64,000 nucleotides of DNA, taken from assembly GCF_023101145.1 (NCBI RefSeq), contig NZ_CP073714.1, positions 3,534,001 through 3,598,000 on the forward strand, given 5' to 3'. Positions 1 to 8,840 of the stretch are shown here, piece after piece. Position 1 is the stretch's first letter; each line of letters begins with the position of its first letter. A program made the translations under genes and the position numbers. The notes under the pieces are model-generated. The model made no database searches. It was not told the DNA's origin and saw nothing but the letters and a program-made list of their open reading frames with translations. The DNA comes from Paenibacillus pabuli (lineage in GTDB: Bacteria > Bacillota > Bacilli > Paenibacillales > Paenibacillaceae).

Positions 1-29
1 ATCCGAAAAATGTGGCATATACGCCATTT

Positions 30-44
30 TTGAAAACGCATACA
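30..44. promoter_or_regulatory. Candidate cre site (CcpA)
   Basis: The stretch TTGAAAACGCATACA fits the published Bacillus cre consensus WTGNAANCGNWNNCW at every fixed position. It ends about 40 bases before the start codon of the solute-binding protein at 86, where CcpA binding would block or repress transcription. No promoter is visible in the 29 bases to its left because the window begins there. Confidence 0.55.
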
Positions 45-85
45 ATTTGGTTATCAAAAGCAAATCAGATAAAGGGGATGACAGG

Positions 86-1723
86 ATGAACAAACCCAGC
101 AAGATCGCAACGCTGCTGATCGGCAGCATGATGATGGCTGTATTCAGTGGATGTAACGCAGGAAACAACGAGAGCGCACAACCGCAAATTTCGCAGCAGG
201 ACTATGAACCATACGGCAAATATGAGACACCCGTGGAATTTACGATTGGCCGGAATACCAATCATGTGAACAACCTGCCTGCTGGCGATACCATTGAGAA
301 CAATCTGGCTACCCGCTATGTAGAAGACCGGGTGAACGTCAAGGCCAAGGTGGCTTGGGAGACCGATGATATGGATCAGAAGCTGTCACTCTCGATGACA
401 ACAGGTGATCTGCCGGATGTAATGCTTGTCAGCCGCGAAATATTTAATCAATTGGTTGATAACGATCTGATTGCAGATATGTCAGAGGTTTACGAGAAGA
501 CAGCATCCGAGGGTGTTAAAAATATTTATGGCTCTTACGGTGACTTGCTGCTGAATCAGGTAAAGGTGGATGGCAAAATCATGGGTCTGCCCATGACGAA
601 TATCGGAAACCAGCACCAGTTGCTGTGGGTCCGTAAGGACTGGGTGGATAAGGTCGGTGCAAAGCTGCCGGAATCTGTCGAGGATGTATGGAATCTCGCC
701 AGAACGTTTGTGGATAAGGACGTTTCGGGAACAGGCAAGACGGTTGGCATGGTCATGGATTCCAATGCCATGAATTTTACACCGATCTTTGCTGCACATG
801 GTGCCTTCCCGATGAACTGGATACAGAAGGACGGTCAGGTGGAATATGGATCTGTTCAACCCGAAGTGAAGCAAGCACTAACAGAGTTGAGCACTATGTA
901 CAAAGAAGGTTTGATTGATAAACAGTTTGCTGTCCGATCGAATGAAGAGAAGGAAGCTCTCGTCATCAACGGACAGGCTGGAATGCTGTTTAACCCATGG
1001 TGGATCGGCTACACCAACTACAAGGATTCCATCAAGCAAGATCCAGAAGCAGTATGGGTAGCCGTATCTGCACCGGTCGATGCGAATGACAAGTTCAAGA
1101 CGATTCGGCAGGACCCGGTGGGCGGGGGTATCGTCGTTGTGAAGAAGGACTTTGCTCATCCTGAAGCGATTATGAAATCAGTCAATCTAACAACGGACTT
1201 CCTGTACTCCTTAACGGAAGACGCAGTCAATTACAAGAAGGAGCACCCCAACGAGTTGCTGACGGATGCAAGCCGCTGGAACAATGATCCTACCCAGATT
1301 CCAATGCAAGTGGATTATGACGATGTGCTGAAACGTTATTACGATGATCTGATCAAGGCTGATGAGGCAGGTGATGCTTCCGCTGTTCAGGAAGATCGAG
1401 TGGTTTCTTTCAAGGCTTATCAGGAATTCAAAGAGAAAGGTAATGCGGTCGATGCAAACACCTACGGTGAATATCTCTCCCGAATCGAGGGACAGCGTGA
1501 GGCGAACAATCCAAACCTGGAAGTGATCCCCGCAGGCTTTTATGGAACAACTGAAACGATGAAGCTGAAGTGGGCGAATCTACAGAAGCTCGAAGAGGAA
1601 ACCATGCTCAAGATCATTATGGGGGAAGCGCCTGTAGATGAATTCGATACGTTTGTCGACACCTGGAAGCGTACGGGTGGCGATGAGATTACTGAAGAAG
1701 TCAACGAGATGAGCAGCAGATGA
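86..1723 (+). CDS. Sugar ABC transporter substrate-binding lipoprotein
   Basis: Extracellular solute-binding protein of the LplA/YtcQ type (545 residues), the ligand receptor of a carbohydrate ABC importer. The ATG at 86 is chosen because an AAGGGG-type ribosome site lies just upstream and the protein then opens with a lipoprotein signal peptide: basic start, hydrophobic stretch and lipobox FSGC with Cys23. A start further upstream would bury the signal. The length and the mixed alpha/beta sequence fit the large binding proteins found with LplB/YtcP permeases, which follow directly. The substrate is not readable from the sequence. The GH76 enzyme downstream suggests alpha-mannan fragments (inference). 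A cre-like site upstream suggests carbon catabolite control. Confidence 0.92.
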   Translation: MNKPSKIATLLIGSMMMAVFSGCNAGNNESAQPQISQQDYEPYGKYETPVEFTIGRNTNHVNNLPAGDTIENNLATRYVEDRVNVKAKVAWETDDMDQKLSLSMTTGDLPDVMLVSREIFNQLVDNDLIADMSEVYEKTASEGVKNIYGSYGDLLLNQVKVDGKIMGLPMTNIGNQHQLLWVRKDWVDKVGAKLPESVEDVWNLARTFVDKDVSGTGKTVGMVMDSNAMNFTPIFAAHGAFPMNWIQKDGQVEYGSVQPEVKQALTELSTMYKEGLIDKQFAVRSNEEKEALVINGQAGMLFNPWWIGYTNYKDSIKQDPEAVWVAVSAPVDANDKFKTIRQDPVGGGIVVVKKDFAHPEAIMKSVNLTTDFLYSLTEDAVNYKKEHPNELLTDASRWNNDPTQIPMQVDYDDVLKRYYDDLIKADEAGDASAVQEDRVVSFKAYQEFKEKGNAVDANTYGEYLSRIEGQREANNPNLEVIPAGFYGTTETMKLKWANLQKLEEETMLKIIMGEAPVDEFDTFVDTWKRTGGDEITEEVNEMSSR

Positions 1724-1827
1724 CGATAGCTTGAGCTTGGGTGCGGAAGCCTGATCGTGGACTTCCGCCAGGGCTTTTGCTCATAAAGCCTGTCCAATCT
1801 AGGCACATGTTGGAGGTGGAAAGGACA

Positions 1828-2778
1828 ATGGGGCAAGTGGAAACAACCGTTAATCAAGAGCGGGAAGTGCGTTACCGGAGAAAAAAGAAACGTAAAACCT
1901 TTGATGAAATGACCTATCATTTTATGCTGCTGCCCGGCATGATCATGCTGTTCATTTTCTCTATTGTGCCCATGTTTGGGGTTGTGATGGCATTCCAAAA
2001 GTTCATTCCTGCCAAAGGCATATTTGGCTCCAAGTGGGCTGGGCTTTCCAATTTTACGTATATGTTTCAACTGCCAGATGCGAAGCAGATCTTTGTGAAT
2101 ACGTTGGTTATCGCGGTCGGGAAGATTGTTCTAGGATTAATTGTACCCATCGTATTCGCTCTGCTGCTTAATGAAGTGCGTCTGAAGGCATTTAAAAGCA
2201 CGATTCAAACCGTCGTCTATTTGCCGCATTTTATGTCGTGGGTGGTTCTGGGCACAATGCTGACGATGATCTTTTCCTTTGATGGTATGATAAACAACTT
2301 TCTTGAATTTCTCGGCCTGGAGCGGATTATGTTTCTGGCGAGCAATGACTGGTTCAGGCCGCTGCTCATTGTAACGGATACCTGGAAGGAATTTGGCTAC
2401 GGGACGATTGTCTATTTGGCTGCATTAACGGCGATCAACCCCGCATTGTATGAATCTGCCGCAATGGACGGTGCAAGTCGCTGGAAACAGACTCTGAACA
2501 TCACGTTGCCGGGAATGTTCCCGACGATTATCCTGTTAGGCACGCTGAGTCTTGGCAATGTACTGAATGCGGGTTTTGATCAAGTGTTTAATTTGTATAA
2601 TCCGCTGGTATATGAAACAGGCGATATTATCGATACTTTTGTGTACCGTATGGGTCTGATCAACATGCAATATTCATTTGCAACAGCGATTGGACTAATG
2701 AAATCAGTGATTAGTTTTGTACTGATCGTGATTTCCTACAGGCTGGCTTCGAAGTATGCGGGGTATAGAATTTTCTAG
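1828..2778 (+). CDS. Sugar ABC transporter permease, LplB-type
   Basis: Integral membrane subunit (316 residues) of the importer that begins at 86. After a basic N-terminus it has about six hydrophobic segments, and the cytoplasmic EAA loop that docks on the ATPase is present (ALYESAAMDGASRW, then LPG). The ATG at 1828 has GGAGGTGGAAAGG in front; the reading frame is open further upstream but without a better ribosome site. It is followed 10 bases later by the second permease, so the two are co-translated. No ATP-binding gene lies in the operon, as is normal for this family, in which a shared MsmK/MsmX-type ATPase serves many importers. Confidence 0.93.
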   Translation: MGQVETTVNQEREVRYRRKKKRKTFDEMTYHFMLLPGMIMLFIFSIVPMFGVVMAFQKFIPAKGIFGSKWAGLSNFTYMFQLPDAKQIFVNTLVIAVGKIVLGLIVPIVFALLLNEVRLKAFKSTIQTVVYLPHFMSWVVLGTMLTMIFSFDGMINNFLEFLGLERIMFLASNDWFRPLLIVTDTWKEFGYGTIVYLAALTAINPALYESAAMDGASRWKQTLNITLPGMFPTIILLGTLSLGNVLNAGFDQVFNLYNPLVYETGDIIDTFVYRMGLINMQYSFATAIGLMKSVISFVLIVISYRLASKYAGYRIF

Positions 2779-2788
2779 GAGGGTTAGC

Positions 2789-3676
2789 ATGATTCAATCC
2801 AAATCGCTCGGATCCAGGCTATCCCGTCTGTTGATTATGATTGCATTGATCCTGATCACGTTCATGTCCCTAGCTCCGATCGTCAATACCATTATGGTGT
2901 CGGTCAGCAGCAGCACGGCTGTTAATGCAGGCCGGGTATACTTTTTTCCAGTGGAACTGAATTTCTCATCGTATGGGCAAATTCTGAATGATACGAAGTT
3001 TTGGAGGGCTTTTCTGATCTCCGTCGAGCGGGTTGTGCTTGGGGGAGCAATCAACATGTTTTTGACCATTCTCATGGCTTATCCGTTGTCACGAAGCGTC
3101 GCACAGTTCAGATCGAGAAACACATATATGTGGATTATCGTGTTTACAATGCTGTTCAGCGGCGGAATCGTACCCTGGTATATGGTGATTAGCAATCTGG
3201 GGTTAATCAACAGCATCTGGGCGCTGGTTCTCCCAGGGGCAGTTCCTGTCTTTAATGTGATTCTCCTAATGAACTTCTTCAAGGGAATTCCGAAGGAGCT
3301 GGAGGAGGCCGCATTTATTGACGGTGCCAGTCCGCTTAAAATTCTGCTGCAAATCTTCATTCCCATCTCCATGCCGAGTCTGGCAACCATTATGCTGTTT
3401 GTCATTGTCGGGCATTGGAACAATTTCTTTGACGGCATCATTCTGATCAATGACAGCTCCAAAATACCTCTCCAGACCTATCTGCAGCGGCTAAGCCTCA
3501 CACGTGATCAGATGCAGAATCTTTCGGTCGAACAGCTACAGCAGTTTAATAAAATTTCCAACACAACACTGAATTCTGCCAAAATTCTGGTGTCCATGAT
3601 TCCCATTCTGCTGATTTATCCTTTTCTGCAACGTTATCTAATTCACGGCATCGTTCTGGGGGCCGTAAAGGAATAG
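2789..3676 (+). CDS. Sugar ABC transporter permease, YtcP-type
   Basis: Second membrane subunit (295 residues) of the first importer, belonging to the MalG/YtcP branch. It has about six membrane segments, an EAA loop LEEAAFIDGASPLK, and the typical family C-terminus YPFLQRYLIHGIVLGAVKE. The ATG at 2789 is preceded by AGGAGGGTTAGC. The end of the upstream permease lies 10 bases before it. The product pairs with LplB-type subunits to form the channel. Confidence 0.93.
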   Translation: MIQSKSLGSRLSRLLIMIALILITFMSLAPIVNTIMVSVSSSTAVNAGRVYFFPVELNFSSYGQILNDTKFWRAFLISVERVVLGGAINMFLTILMAYPLSRSVAQFRSRNTYMWIIVFTMLFSGGIVPWYMVISNLGLINSIWALVLPGAVPVFNVILLMNFFKGIPKELEEAAFIDGASPLKILLQIFIPISMPSLATIMLFVIVGHWNNFFDGIILINDSSKIPLQTYLQRLSLTRDQMQNLSVEQLQQFNKISNTTLNSAKILVSMIPILLIYPFLQRYLIHGIVLGAVKE

Positions 3677-3839
3677 TTCAGGCAAGCGGCAACATTGGCT
3701 GAACTGCCTGAGACATGTGGAAGGAGGTGAAAGAACACGTCAGGGACAGGTACAAATGAACAGAGCTGGAGCACGGAATGGATACAGTTTTACGAGTGAA
3801 CCGTTGGTTATACGTCGACTGGAGAAGGGAAGGGATCTG

Positions 3840-4988
3840 ATGAGCAAAAGGAAAATGGTGAGCCTCACGCTGGTACTCAGTATTATTCTGGTCACCACTA
3901 TGGGGGCAACAAGCGGTGGCAAGAATCGCTATGCCGATCAAGCACAGTGGTCGCAAGAGAAGCTGTATGAATACTACTGGAACGATGCATCCAAAATGAT
4001 GAATAATGCTTATCCATCAACACCAGAAGGTGAACAGGCTTTGAATTACTGGTGGAAGGCTCATGCGGTTGATGCATTGGTGGACGGTTACGAACGTACA
4101 GGAGACAAGGCGTACACAGAGCGTGCAGAAGAACTCGTTCGCAGTATTATTGCACGCAACGGTTCACTTCACAATGAATTCTATGATGATATGGAGTGGC
4201 TCGCACTCGCCGGGCTTCGTCTGTATGATGCAACAGGAAGTGAAGAGATGAAGGGATATGTTCTGGAGTTGTGGGATGACATCAAGACCGCCTGGTGGGA
4301 AGATGATCTTGGCGGTATGGCTTGGAAAAAGGACCAGCGATATAACCGAAATGCGTGCTCCAGTGGGCCTGCCGCCATCTTGGCTGCAAGGCTGTATGAA
4401 CGTTTTGGCGATCCGCGGGATCTGGAATGGGCCCAAAAAATATATGATTGGGAGAAACAATATCTGGTAAATCCACAAACGGGCCTGGTAGCGGATGGTT
4501 TGGTGCTGAAGGAGGATGGCACACTGGATGTGAATGAAGCATGGATCTTCACATACAATCAAGGCACGTTTATCGGAGCGGGTGTTGAGCTCTATCAGAT
4601 AACAGGGAAGAAGACGTATTTGAAAGATGCTGAGAAAACGGCGGCCGGTTCTTTGAAGGCCTTAACGGATGAGAAGACGGGCATATTTAAAGAGGACGGT
4701 GACGGGGACGGTGCATTGTTTAAAGGTATACTGATCCGTTACATGGTTGAATTGTATGAAACCGGGCATAACAAGAGCCTGAAAAAGGCGATTTATCGCA
4801 ACGCAGATGCCCTGCTTAAGGGTAGCCGGGATAACGGTTTATTCGGTCAGGCTTGGGGCAAACCCGCTCAAAACCCGCTTGACCTTACAGCACAGCTCAG
4901 CGGCGTATTTCTGCTGGAAGGAGCGGCTAAGCTGGAAGCAGGCAAAGCGGATAAGCCAATTAAGCCAGATAAATCAGTAAAGAAGTAG
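3840..4988 (+). CDS. Secreted glycoside hydrolase family 76 (alpha-1,6-mannanase-like)
   Basis: A 382-residue protein of the GH76 (alpha/alpha)6-barrel family, whose known members are endo-alpha-1,6-mannanases acting on the backbone of fungal or mycobacterial mannan. The paired catalytic aspartates characteristic of GH76 are visible as D116-D117 in NEFYDDMEW. The YNRNACSSGPAAILAARLYE and IFTYNQGTFIGAGVELY segments are also family-typical. The ATG at 3840, after GGAGAAGGGAAGGG, gives a protein with an N-terminal hydrophobic signal segment (residues 7-23) and hence export. The frame stays open upstream to 3717, but those residues look untranslated. The tail is Lys/Asp/Pro-rich. It is the last gene of the operon, ahead of a strong terminator. 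Confidence 0.88.
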   Translation: MSKRKMVSLTLVLSIILVTTMGATSGGKNRYADQAQWSQEKLYEYYWNDASKMMNNAYPSTPEGEQALNYWWKAHAVDALVDGYERTGDKAYTERAEELVRSIIARNGSLHNEFYDDMEWLALAGLRLYDATGSEEMKGYVLELWDDIKTAWWEDDLGGMAWKKDQRYNRNACSSGPAAILAARLYERFGDPRDLEWAQKIYDWEKQYLVNPQTGLVADGLVLKEDGTLDVNEAWIFTYNQGTFIGAGVELYQITGKKTYLKDAEKTAAGSLKALTDEKTGIFKEDGDGDGALFKGILIRYMVELYETGHNKSLKKAIYRNADALLKGSRDNGLFGQAWGKPAQNPLDLTAQLSGVFLLEGAAKLEAGKADKPIKPDKSVKK

Positions 4989-5084
4989 CGGATAAATTGG
5001 CAGAGAGTATGTTTCGTAAAACTTGTACTGTTGGTCCCGGTGTCACTCTTCAACGAAAAAATCAGCCTTGAGGTTTCTCTCGAA

Positions 5085-5128
5085 AAAAGCATCGTACCCC
5101 TGAGATATCGGGTACGATGCTTTTAGGT
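5085..5128. terminator. Bidirectional rho-independent terminator
   Basis: A perfect 15-bp stem (AAAAGCATCGTACCC paired with its complement at 5110-5124) and a 10-base loop, flanked by A and T runs. It lies between the convergent GH76 gene and the GxGYxYP gene and can serve both. Confidence 0.9.
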
Positions 5129-5156
5129 GTCTGCATATTCGCTGTAAGTATCGTTA

Positions 5157-7217
5157 TTACTTGCTAGCCGGTAAGTGGTAACTTTCTCGAATTAAAGAGA
5201 AATAGTCATCTGCACGAACGACCTTGAATTCCGATCCGAGTTCTTCCGTGATGGCAAGTGCATCGGATGGGGTTGTGCTCCATGCAAGCAATCCAAGTGA
5301 AACGAACAACGGGGACTTGCCGTCCCAATTCGCTTTTGCGTCATTCAGTACCTGTAATCCGTCCTGCGCCGTACTTATCCCACGGATCGTGGATACCGGC
5401 AGACTGTCGCCAACAATTTCAACACCATAGTTATCTTCATAGCTGATGAATAAGCCGGGTGCCTTATAATCTTTCTCGTAAGCGTTTGCTTTAAATGGGG
5501 TAAGAGGTACATTCTCGCTGTCTGCACGGTTCAAGACATAAGGGATCGTCATGCCTGTCTTTTTCATATACTTCTCGGTCTGTTGCAAAAATTGCCGGAA
5601 GCTTGAGTCGGGCCATGCTCCCGGATAGAAGTATCCTGCGCCGGACGGTCCTGCAATCAGCAGATCATTCGGAGTCGCGGTGTTTACATAATAATTCAAG
5701 ATTGCAGGTGCTCCCTCGTAGAGAAGCGGGCTCGAAGTCCAGTTAATCGGAACCTTTCCTCTGGCCGGATCATCCCACATCACACGCATGCGATGCTGGT
5801 TATACTGAAAATTATCACCTTCTGTGAAGGTATAGGTTACATAGATTTTGTTCTCCAGCGCAGGTCGCGGAGATTTCTTCACCGGATTAAGCTGAGGCTT
5901 TGTTCCCGAAAAAACGGTCAGATTGCTGAACCAGTCGGCAGCGAGAACATAGACACCATATTGAGATGCGATCTCAACGGAGCTGAACTCACCTTCAACA
6001 TCATTGCTAAACCAACCAAGGTATGGCGTTCCCGGTTTTACGTCAGACATGATCTTCTCGAAGAGCGCTTTTTGCTCAGGTACATTGGAATCCAACCAGA
6101 ACACCATCGCTTTATTTGCGACTGCATAATCCCTTAAATAGGCATATGGCTCGCGTTGCTCAGCAGAGAGAGGGCGGATATTACCCGCGGACACTTTGTA
6201 CTGATTCCACATGTCCACTTCAGCCGTCAGGTTCTGAGTCCCTGCAGGAGGAGTGAATTCATAAACAAAATAATTGCCATTATCGGCGAAACGGTGACCG
6301 CCTTGTCCTTCAGCAACTTTGGAATTCTGTCTGTCATACAGAAATTGTTCTTCTTCCGGTGTTCCTGCAATGAAGTTTGCAATCTCTTTTCCATCCGCCT
6401 TGACCGTAATCTCATGTACAGCTGGCCCCCAGCCATCCTGAGTGAAGGCGTCATCAAATCGCAGATATACCGAAGTTTTCCCCAGAAGTGAGGAGAGGTC
6501 CAGTGCATACGTATCACGGTTGCTTGCATCCCGAATCTGTTGCTTTTCCTCCGCAATCGTAACAAATGACTCAGGCATGCCGGATGGGATACGAATCGCA
6601 GTATCCGGATCAAGTCCGACTAACATCTGGTGGGTCGTTTTCTTCCACAGATTTTCATATTGCCAGGTATAGGCATCCATCCGACTGTTGAATTTCCCCC
6701 GCAGATCATCCATTATCTTTAATTTGTAAGGCGCTTTGGCCAATTGGACTGCCAGCTCGGGACTGACAACCACGGCATTTTTCAAACCGGCGAGCGTGGT
6801 TGCTACGTTGATTGTATCCGGTACTTTGGGATCATATACGATCATGCCTTTGACCTCGCTGCGGTAAGCAGAGAACACTTCCCAATAATCCTGATGAAGC
6901 GTGTAAGGTACTTTGATGTCCTTAAGCCAGGTCAGTTTTCCTTCTTCCTGGGACTCAATCAGATAGATTCGGGGTTGCTCTCTGTTAACGATTCCCTGTA
7001 ATGTTCCCAGCATTAATTTGATGTCACCTGGTGCATCATAGATGTCGGCTGCATCCAAATGTTTCGGCTTTTTGAAACTTGGCAGTTCACGCTGTTTGGA
7101 CCCATCAGTTTTAGCTGTCTGTACCTGTACATCAGTTTCCGAAGCTGAAGCTGCACCCGCGGTTAATGAAAAAGCGCATATGAAAGCTAAACAGAGCATC
7201 GTGAATCTACGAGCCAT
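5157..7217 (-). CDS. Secreted GxGYxYP-domain putative glycoside hydrolase
   Basis: A 686-residue exported protein. The signal peptide is clear (MARRFTMLCLAFICAF, cleavage probably after ASA near residue 26), and AAGGAGTGA lies at proper distance before the ATG. The C-terminal half carries the defining GxGYxYP motif as GAGYFYPGAWPD, with the family N-terminal region (LMLGTLQGIVNREQPRIYL) before it. The middle (about residues 200-310) looks like an inserted beta-rich domain. Proteins of this family are presumed carbohydrate-active, but no reaction is firmly established to my knowledge. It is divergent from the GntR-LacI regulator at 7525, and its promoter overlaps a motif repeated at 8740, so it is probably controlled with the glycan locus. 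Confidence 0.85.
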   Translation of the reverse strand: MARRFTMLCLAFICAFSLTAGAASASETDVQVQTAKTDGSKQRELPSFKKPKHLDAADIYDAPGDIKLMLGTLQGIVNREQPRIYLIESQEEGKLTWLKDIKVPYTLHQDYWEVFSAYRSEVKGMIVYDPKVPDTINVATTLAGLKNAVVVSPELAVQLAKAPYKLKIMDDLRGKFNSRMDAYTWQYENLWKKTTHQMLVGLDPDTAIRIPSGMPESFVTIAEEKQQIRDASNRDTYALDLSSLLGKTSVYLRFDDAFTQDGWGPAVHEITVKADGKEIANFIAGTPEEEQFLYDRQNSKVAEGQGGHRFADNGNYFVYEFTPPAGTQNLTAEVDMWNQYKVSAGNIRPLSAEQREPYAYLRDYAVANKAMVFWLDSNVPEQKALFEKIMSDVKPGTPYLGWFSNDVEGEFSSVEIASQYGVYVLAADWFSNLTVFSGTKPQLNPVKKSPRPALENKIYVTYTFTEGDNFQYNQHRMRVMWDDPARGKVPINWTSSPLLYEGAPAILNYYVNTATPNDLLIAGPSGAGYFYPGAWPDSSFRQFLQQTEKYMKKTGMTIPYVLNRADSENVPLTPFKANAYEKDYKAPGLFISYEDNYGVEIVGDSLPVSTIRGISTAQDGLQVLNDAKANWDGKSPLFVSLGLLAWSTTPSDALAITEELGSEFKVVRADDYFSLIRESYHLPASK

Positions 7218-7319
7218 GGCGAATTCACTCCTTGTTATAGTCAGAAATTAGAGCGTGTGCCTTTGTAATCCCCATCCTCCTTTTTTGGCCGAGAGCCGAT
7301 AAGCACATCTCTATTCAAC

Positions 7320-7340
7320 ACATATTAAATATATTCATAT
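7320..7340. promoter_or_regulatory. Candidate operator, copy 1 of a 21-bp motif
   Basis: The 21-bp sequence beginning ACATATTAAATATATTCAT recurs at 8740-8760 with one difference in 21. It overlaps the -10 box of the minus-strand promoter of the GxGYxYP gene. A shorter partial copy, CATATTAAAT, lies at 7392-7401. Binding by the adjacent GntR-LacI regulator is inferred from position. Confidence 0.5.
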
Positions 7341-7364
7341 ATAATTTTACAAGGGATTCGACAA
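7336..7364 (-). promoter_or_regulatory. Promoter of the GxGYxYP gene
   Basis: On the minus strand, -35 TTGTCG (7364-7359) and -10 TATATG (7341-7336) are separated by 17 bases. The transcript would run about 110 bases before the start codon at 7217. The -10 is inside the candidate operator 7320-7340. Confidence 0.5.
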
Positions 7365-7455
7365 AAGTTCCTATAATTCCTGGAAATTTGGCATATTAAA
7401 TGCGATGATATCAAGAAAATGATCTTCACAACTGCAGGTAAGCTCAGCTTGTTTA

Positions 7456-7484
7456 TTGCACTTACAGATGAAAGGATATATTAT
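7456..7484 (+). promoter_or_regulatory. Sigma-A promoter of the GntR-LacI regulator
   Basis: -35 TTGCAC (7456-7461) and -10 TATTAT (7479-7484) with a 17-base spacer, about 40 bases upstream of the start codon at 7525. The 307-base divergent intergenic region 7218-7524 otherwise holds the minus-strand promoter and operator candidates. Confidence 0.55.
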
Positions 7485-7524
7485 ATATCTCAAATATTAT
7501 GAATGAATTGGTGATGTGATCAAT

Positions 7525-8673
7525 ATGAGTACAAACGATCGAATTCCGCTGTATCAACAAATCCAAGATTATATCAGACATGTTATAACTTCAGAAAAAA
7601 TGAAACCCGGTGATCGCATACCGACAGAGAAGGAACTGATGGATCAGTTTCAGGTCAGTAAAATTACGGTTGCCAATGCGCTGACCGGATTAGCCAATGA
7701 AAAGTTAATTGCGCGTGTGCCGGGGAAAGGCAGTTTTGTAGCAGAAGAAGATGACACTGCTTCTGTGACATTAACACAAGCAACCACGACGAAAGGCAGA
7801 GAGGGAACGCTGTCCACGGGAATGATTGGTATCATTGTGCCATCCATCCATGATTATTTTGCCATCAGACTCGTTGAGGGGATTGAGCAAGCCTTGCGCG
7901 AGAAAGGATATCGCAGCATGATCATGTTTACGCATGGCAAGGTAGATAAAGAGAAGGACGTCATCAAGGAAATGAAGGCGCTCGGGGCAGAAGGTCTGCT
8001 AATCTTTCCTGTCGATGAAGAGAACTACAACGAGGAGATCCTCGGCATGAAGCTTTCAGGATTCCCTTTTGTTCTGATGGATCGCTATTTGCCGGGGGTC
8101 GAGACACATTATATTGCAGCAGATGGTAGACGGGGCACGAGGCTGGCTGTGGAGCATCTATGGGAGCTTGGACACCGGGACATCGCCATTTGCTCCGATT
8201 CGCCCCTTCAGACGGTCACGGTTCAGGAGCGGATTGAAGGTTATATTGAGGCTTTAAAAGGCAAAGGGGCTTTAATCAATCCTGCTCATATGATTACTGA
8301 TTTTCAACCGCTAAGTGAACTCAAGGATGCGGAAGCCCACCCCTTGTACCGATATATCCAGAACCGGATGGTCACGGCATATGTTTCGCTTAACGGTAGA
8401 CTGGGTGTGCAAATCTATCAAATGGCCAAGCAAGCAGGGCTTCGGGTGCCAGAAGATGTATCCATTGTAAGCTTTGATGACCCCACATCCATCGTAGAGG
8501 AATTCAGCATATTTACCCATGTGAAGCAGTTTGAGCGCAATATGGGATATCAGGCGGCTGTTAAATTACTTGAAGTATTGCGTGGTCATGGGGAAGTGAT
8601 AAGTTACAGCAAAATGCTAATTGAACCCGAACTGGTCATACGTCAAACTACCGGAACGGTTCCTCGAGCTTAA
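7525..8673 (+). CDS. GntR-family regulator with LacI-type sugar-binding domain
   Basis: A 382-residue transcription factor. Residues 1-75 form a GntR winged helix (IPLYQQIQDYIRH, then a helix-turn-helix around FQVSKITVANALTGLANEKLI, ending with a GKGSFV wing). From about residue 90 it has a periplasmic-binding-protein-like LacI effector domain (IGIIVPSIHDYFAIRLVEGIEQ, VSIVSFDDP). This is the AraR-type architecture of sugar-responsive repressors. The ATG at 7525 is preferred over a GTG at 7516 because of its spacing to GGTGATG. It is followed by a terminator and then the hydrolase-transporter genes, which carry a repeated operator candidate, so it is the likely local repressor. The effector sugar is unknown. 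Confidence 0.92.
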   Translation: MSTNDRIPLYQQIQDYIRHVITSEKMKPGDRIPTEKELMDQFQVSKITVANALTGLANEKLIARVPGKGSFVAEEDDTASVTLTQATTTKGREGTLSTGMIGIIVPSIHDYFAIRLVEGIEQALREKGYRSMIMFTHGKVDKEKDVIKEMKALGAEGLLIFPVDEENYNEEILGMKLSGFPFVLMDRYLPGVETHYIAADGRRGTRLAVEHLWELGHRDIAICSDSPLQTVTVQERIEGYIEALKGKGALINPAHMITDFQPLSELKDAEAHPLYRYIQNRMVTAYVSLNGRLGVQIYQMAKQAGLRVPEDVSIVSFDDPTSIVEEFSIFTHVKQFERNMGYQAAVKLLEVLRGHGEVISYSKMLIEPELVIRQTTGTVPRA

Positions 8674-8690
8674 TTTGCACAAGAAAAGAA

Positions 8691-8726
8691 AACCTTTTCC
8701 GTTCAGAAGCGGAGAAGGTTTTTTTT
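8691..8726 (+). terminator. Rho-independent terminator after the regulator
   Basis: An 11-bp stem AACCTTTTCCG / CGGAGAAGGTT (one G-T pair) with an 8-base loop and a run of eight T. It separates the regulator from the hydrolase operon downstream. Confidence 0.9.
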
Positions 8727-8739
8727 ATGTTTGATAAAA

Positions 8740-8760
8740 ACATATTGAATATATTCATAT
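8740..8760. promoter_or_regulatory. Candidate operator, copy 2 of the 21-bp motif
   Basis: ACATATTGAATATATTCAT and two more bases match 7320-7340 at 20 of 21 positions. It lies 80 bases upstream of the hydrolase start at 8841, directly after a possible -35 (TTGATA, 8731-8736). No convincing -10 could be assigned in this AT-rich stretch. Confidence 0.5.
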
Positions 8761-8840
8761 TATATATTATAGTCTAGAAAATGATGGATGGTCATACATT
8801 GCAACCCAAATCAAATATGAACAGAGGGAGGGTTATGAAT

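Noticed and set aside
1..30. Terminator-like hairpin at the window edge
   Set aside because: The GGC/GCC pairing between AAAAATGTGGC and GCCATTTTT is interrupted after four pairs, and the upstream gene is not in view.
1540..2070. 176-residue minus-strand reading frame across the binding-protein/permease junction
   Set aside because: It is a shadow of two clear coding regions on the plus strand, with no ribosome site and a His/Arg/Ser-rich sequence typical of antisense frames.
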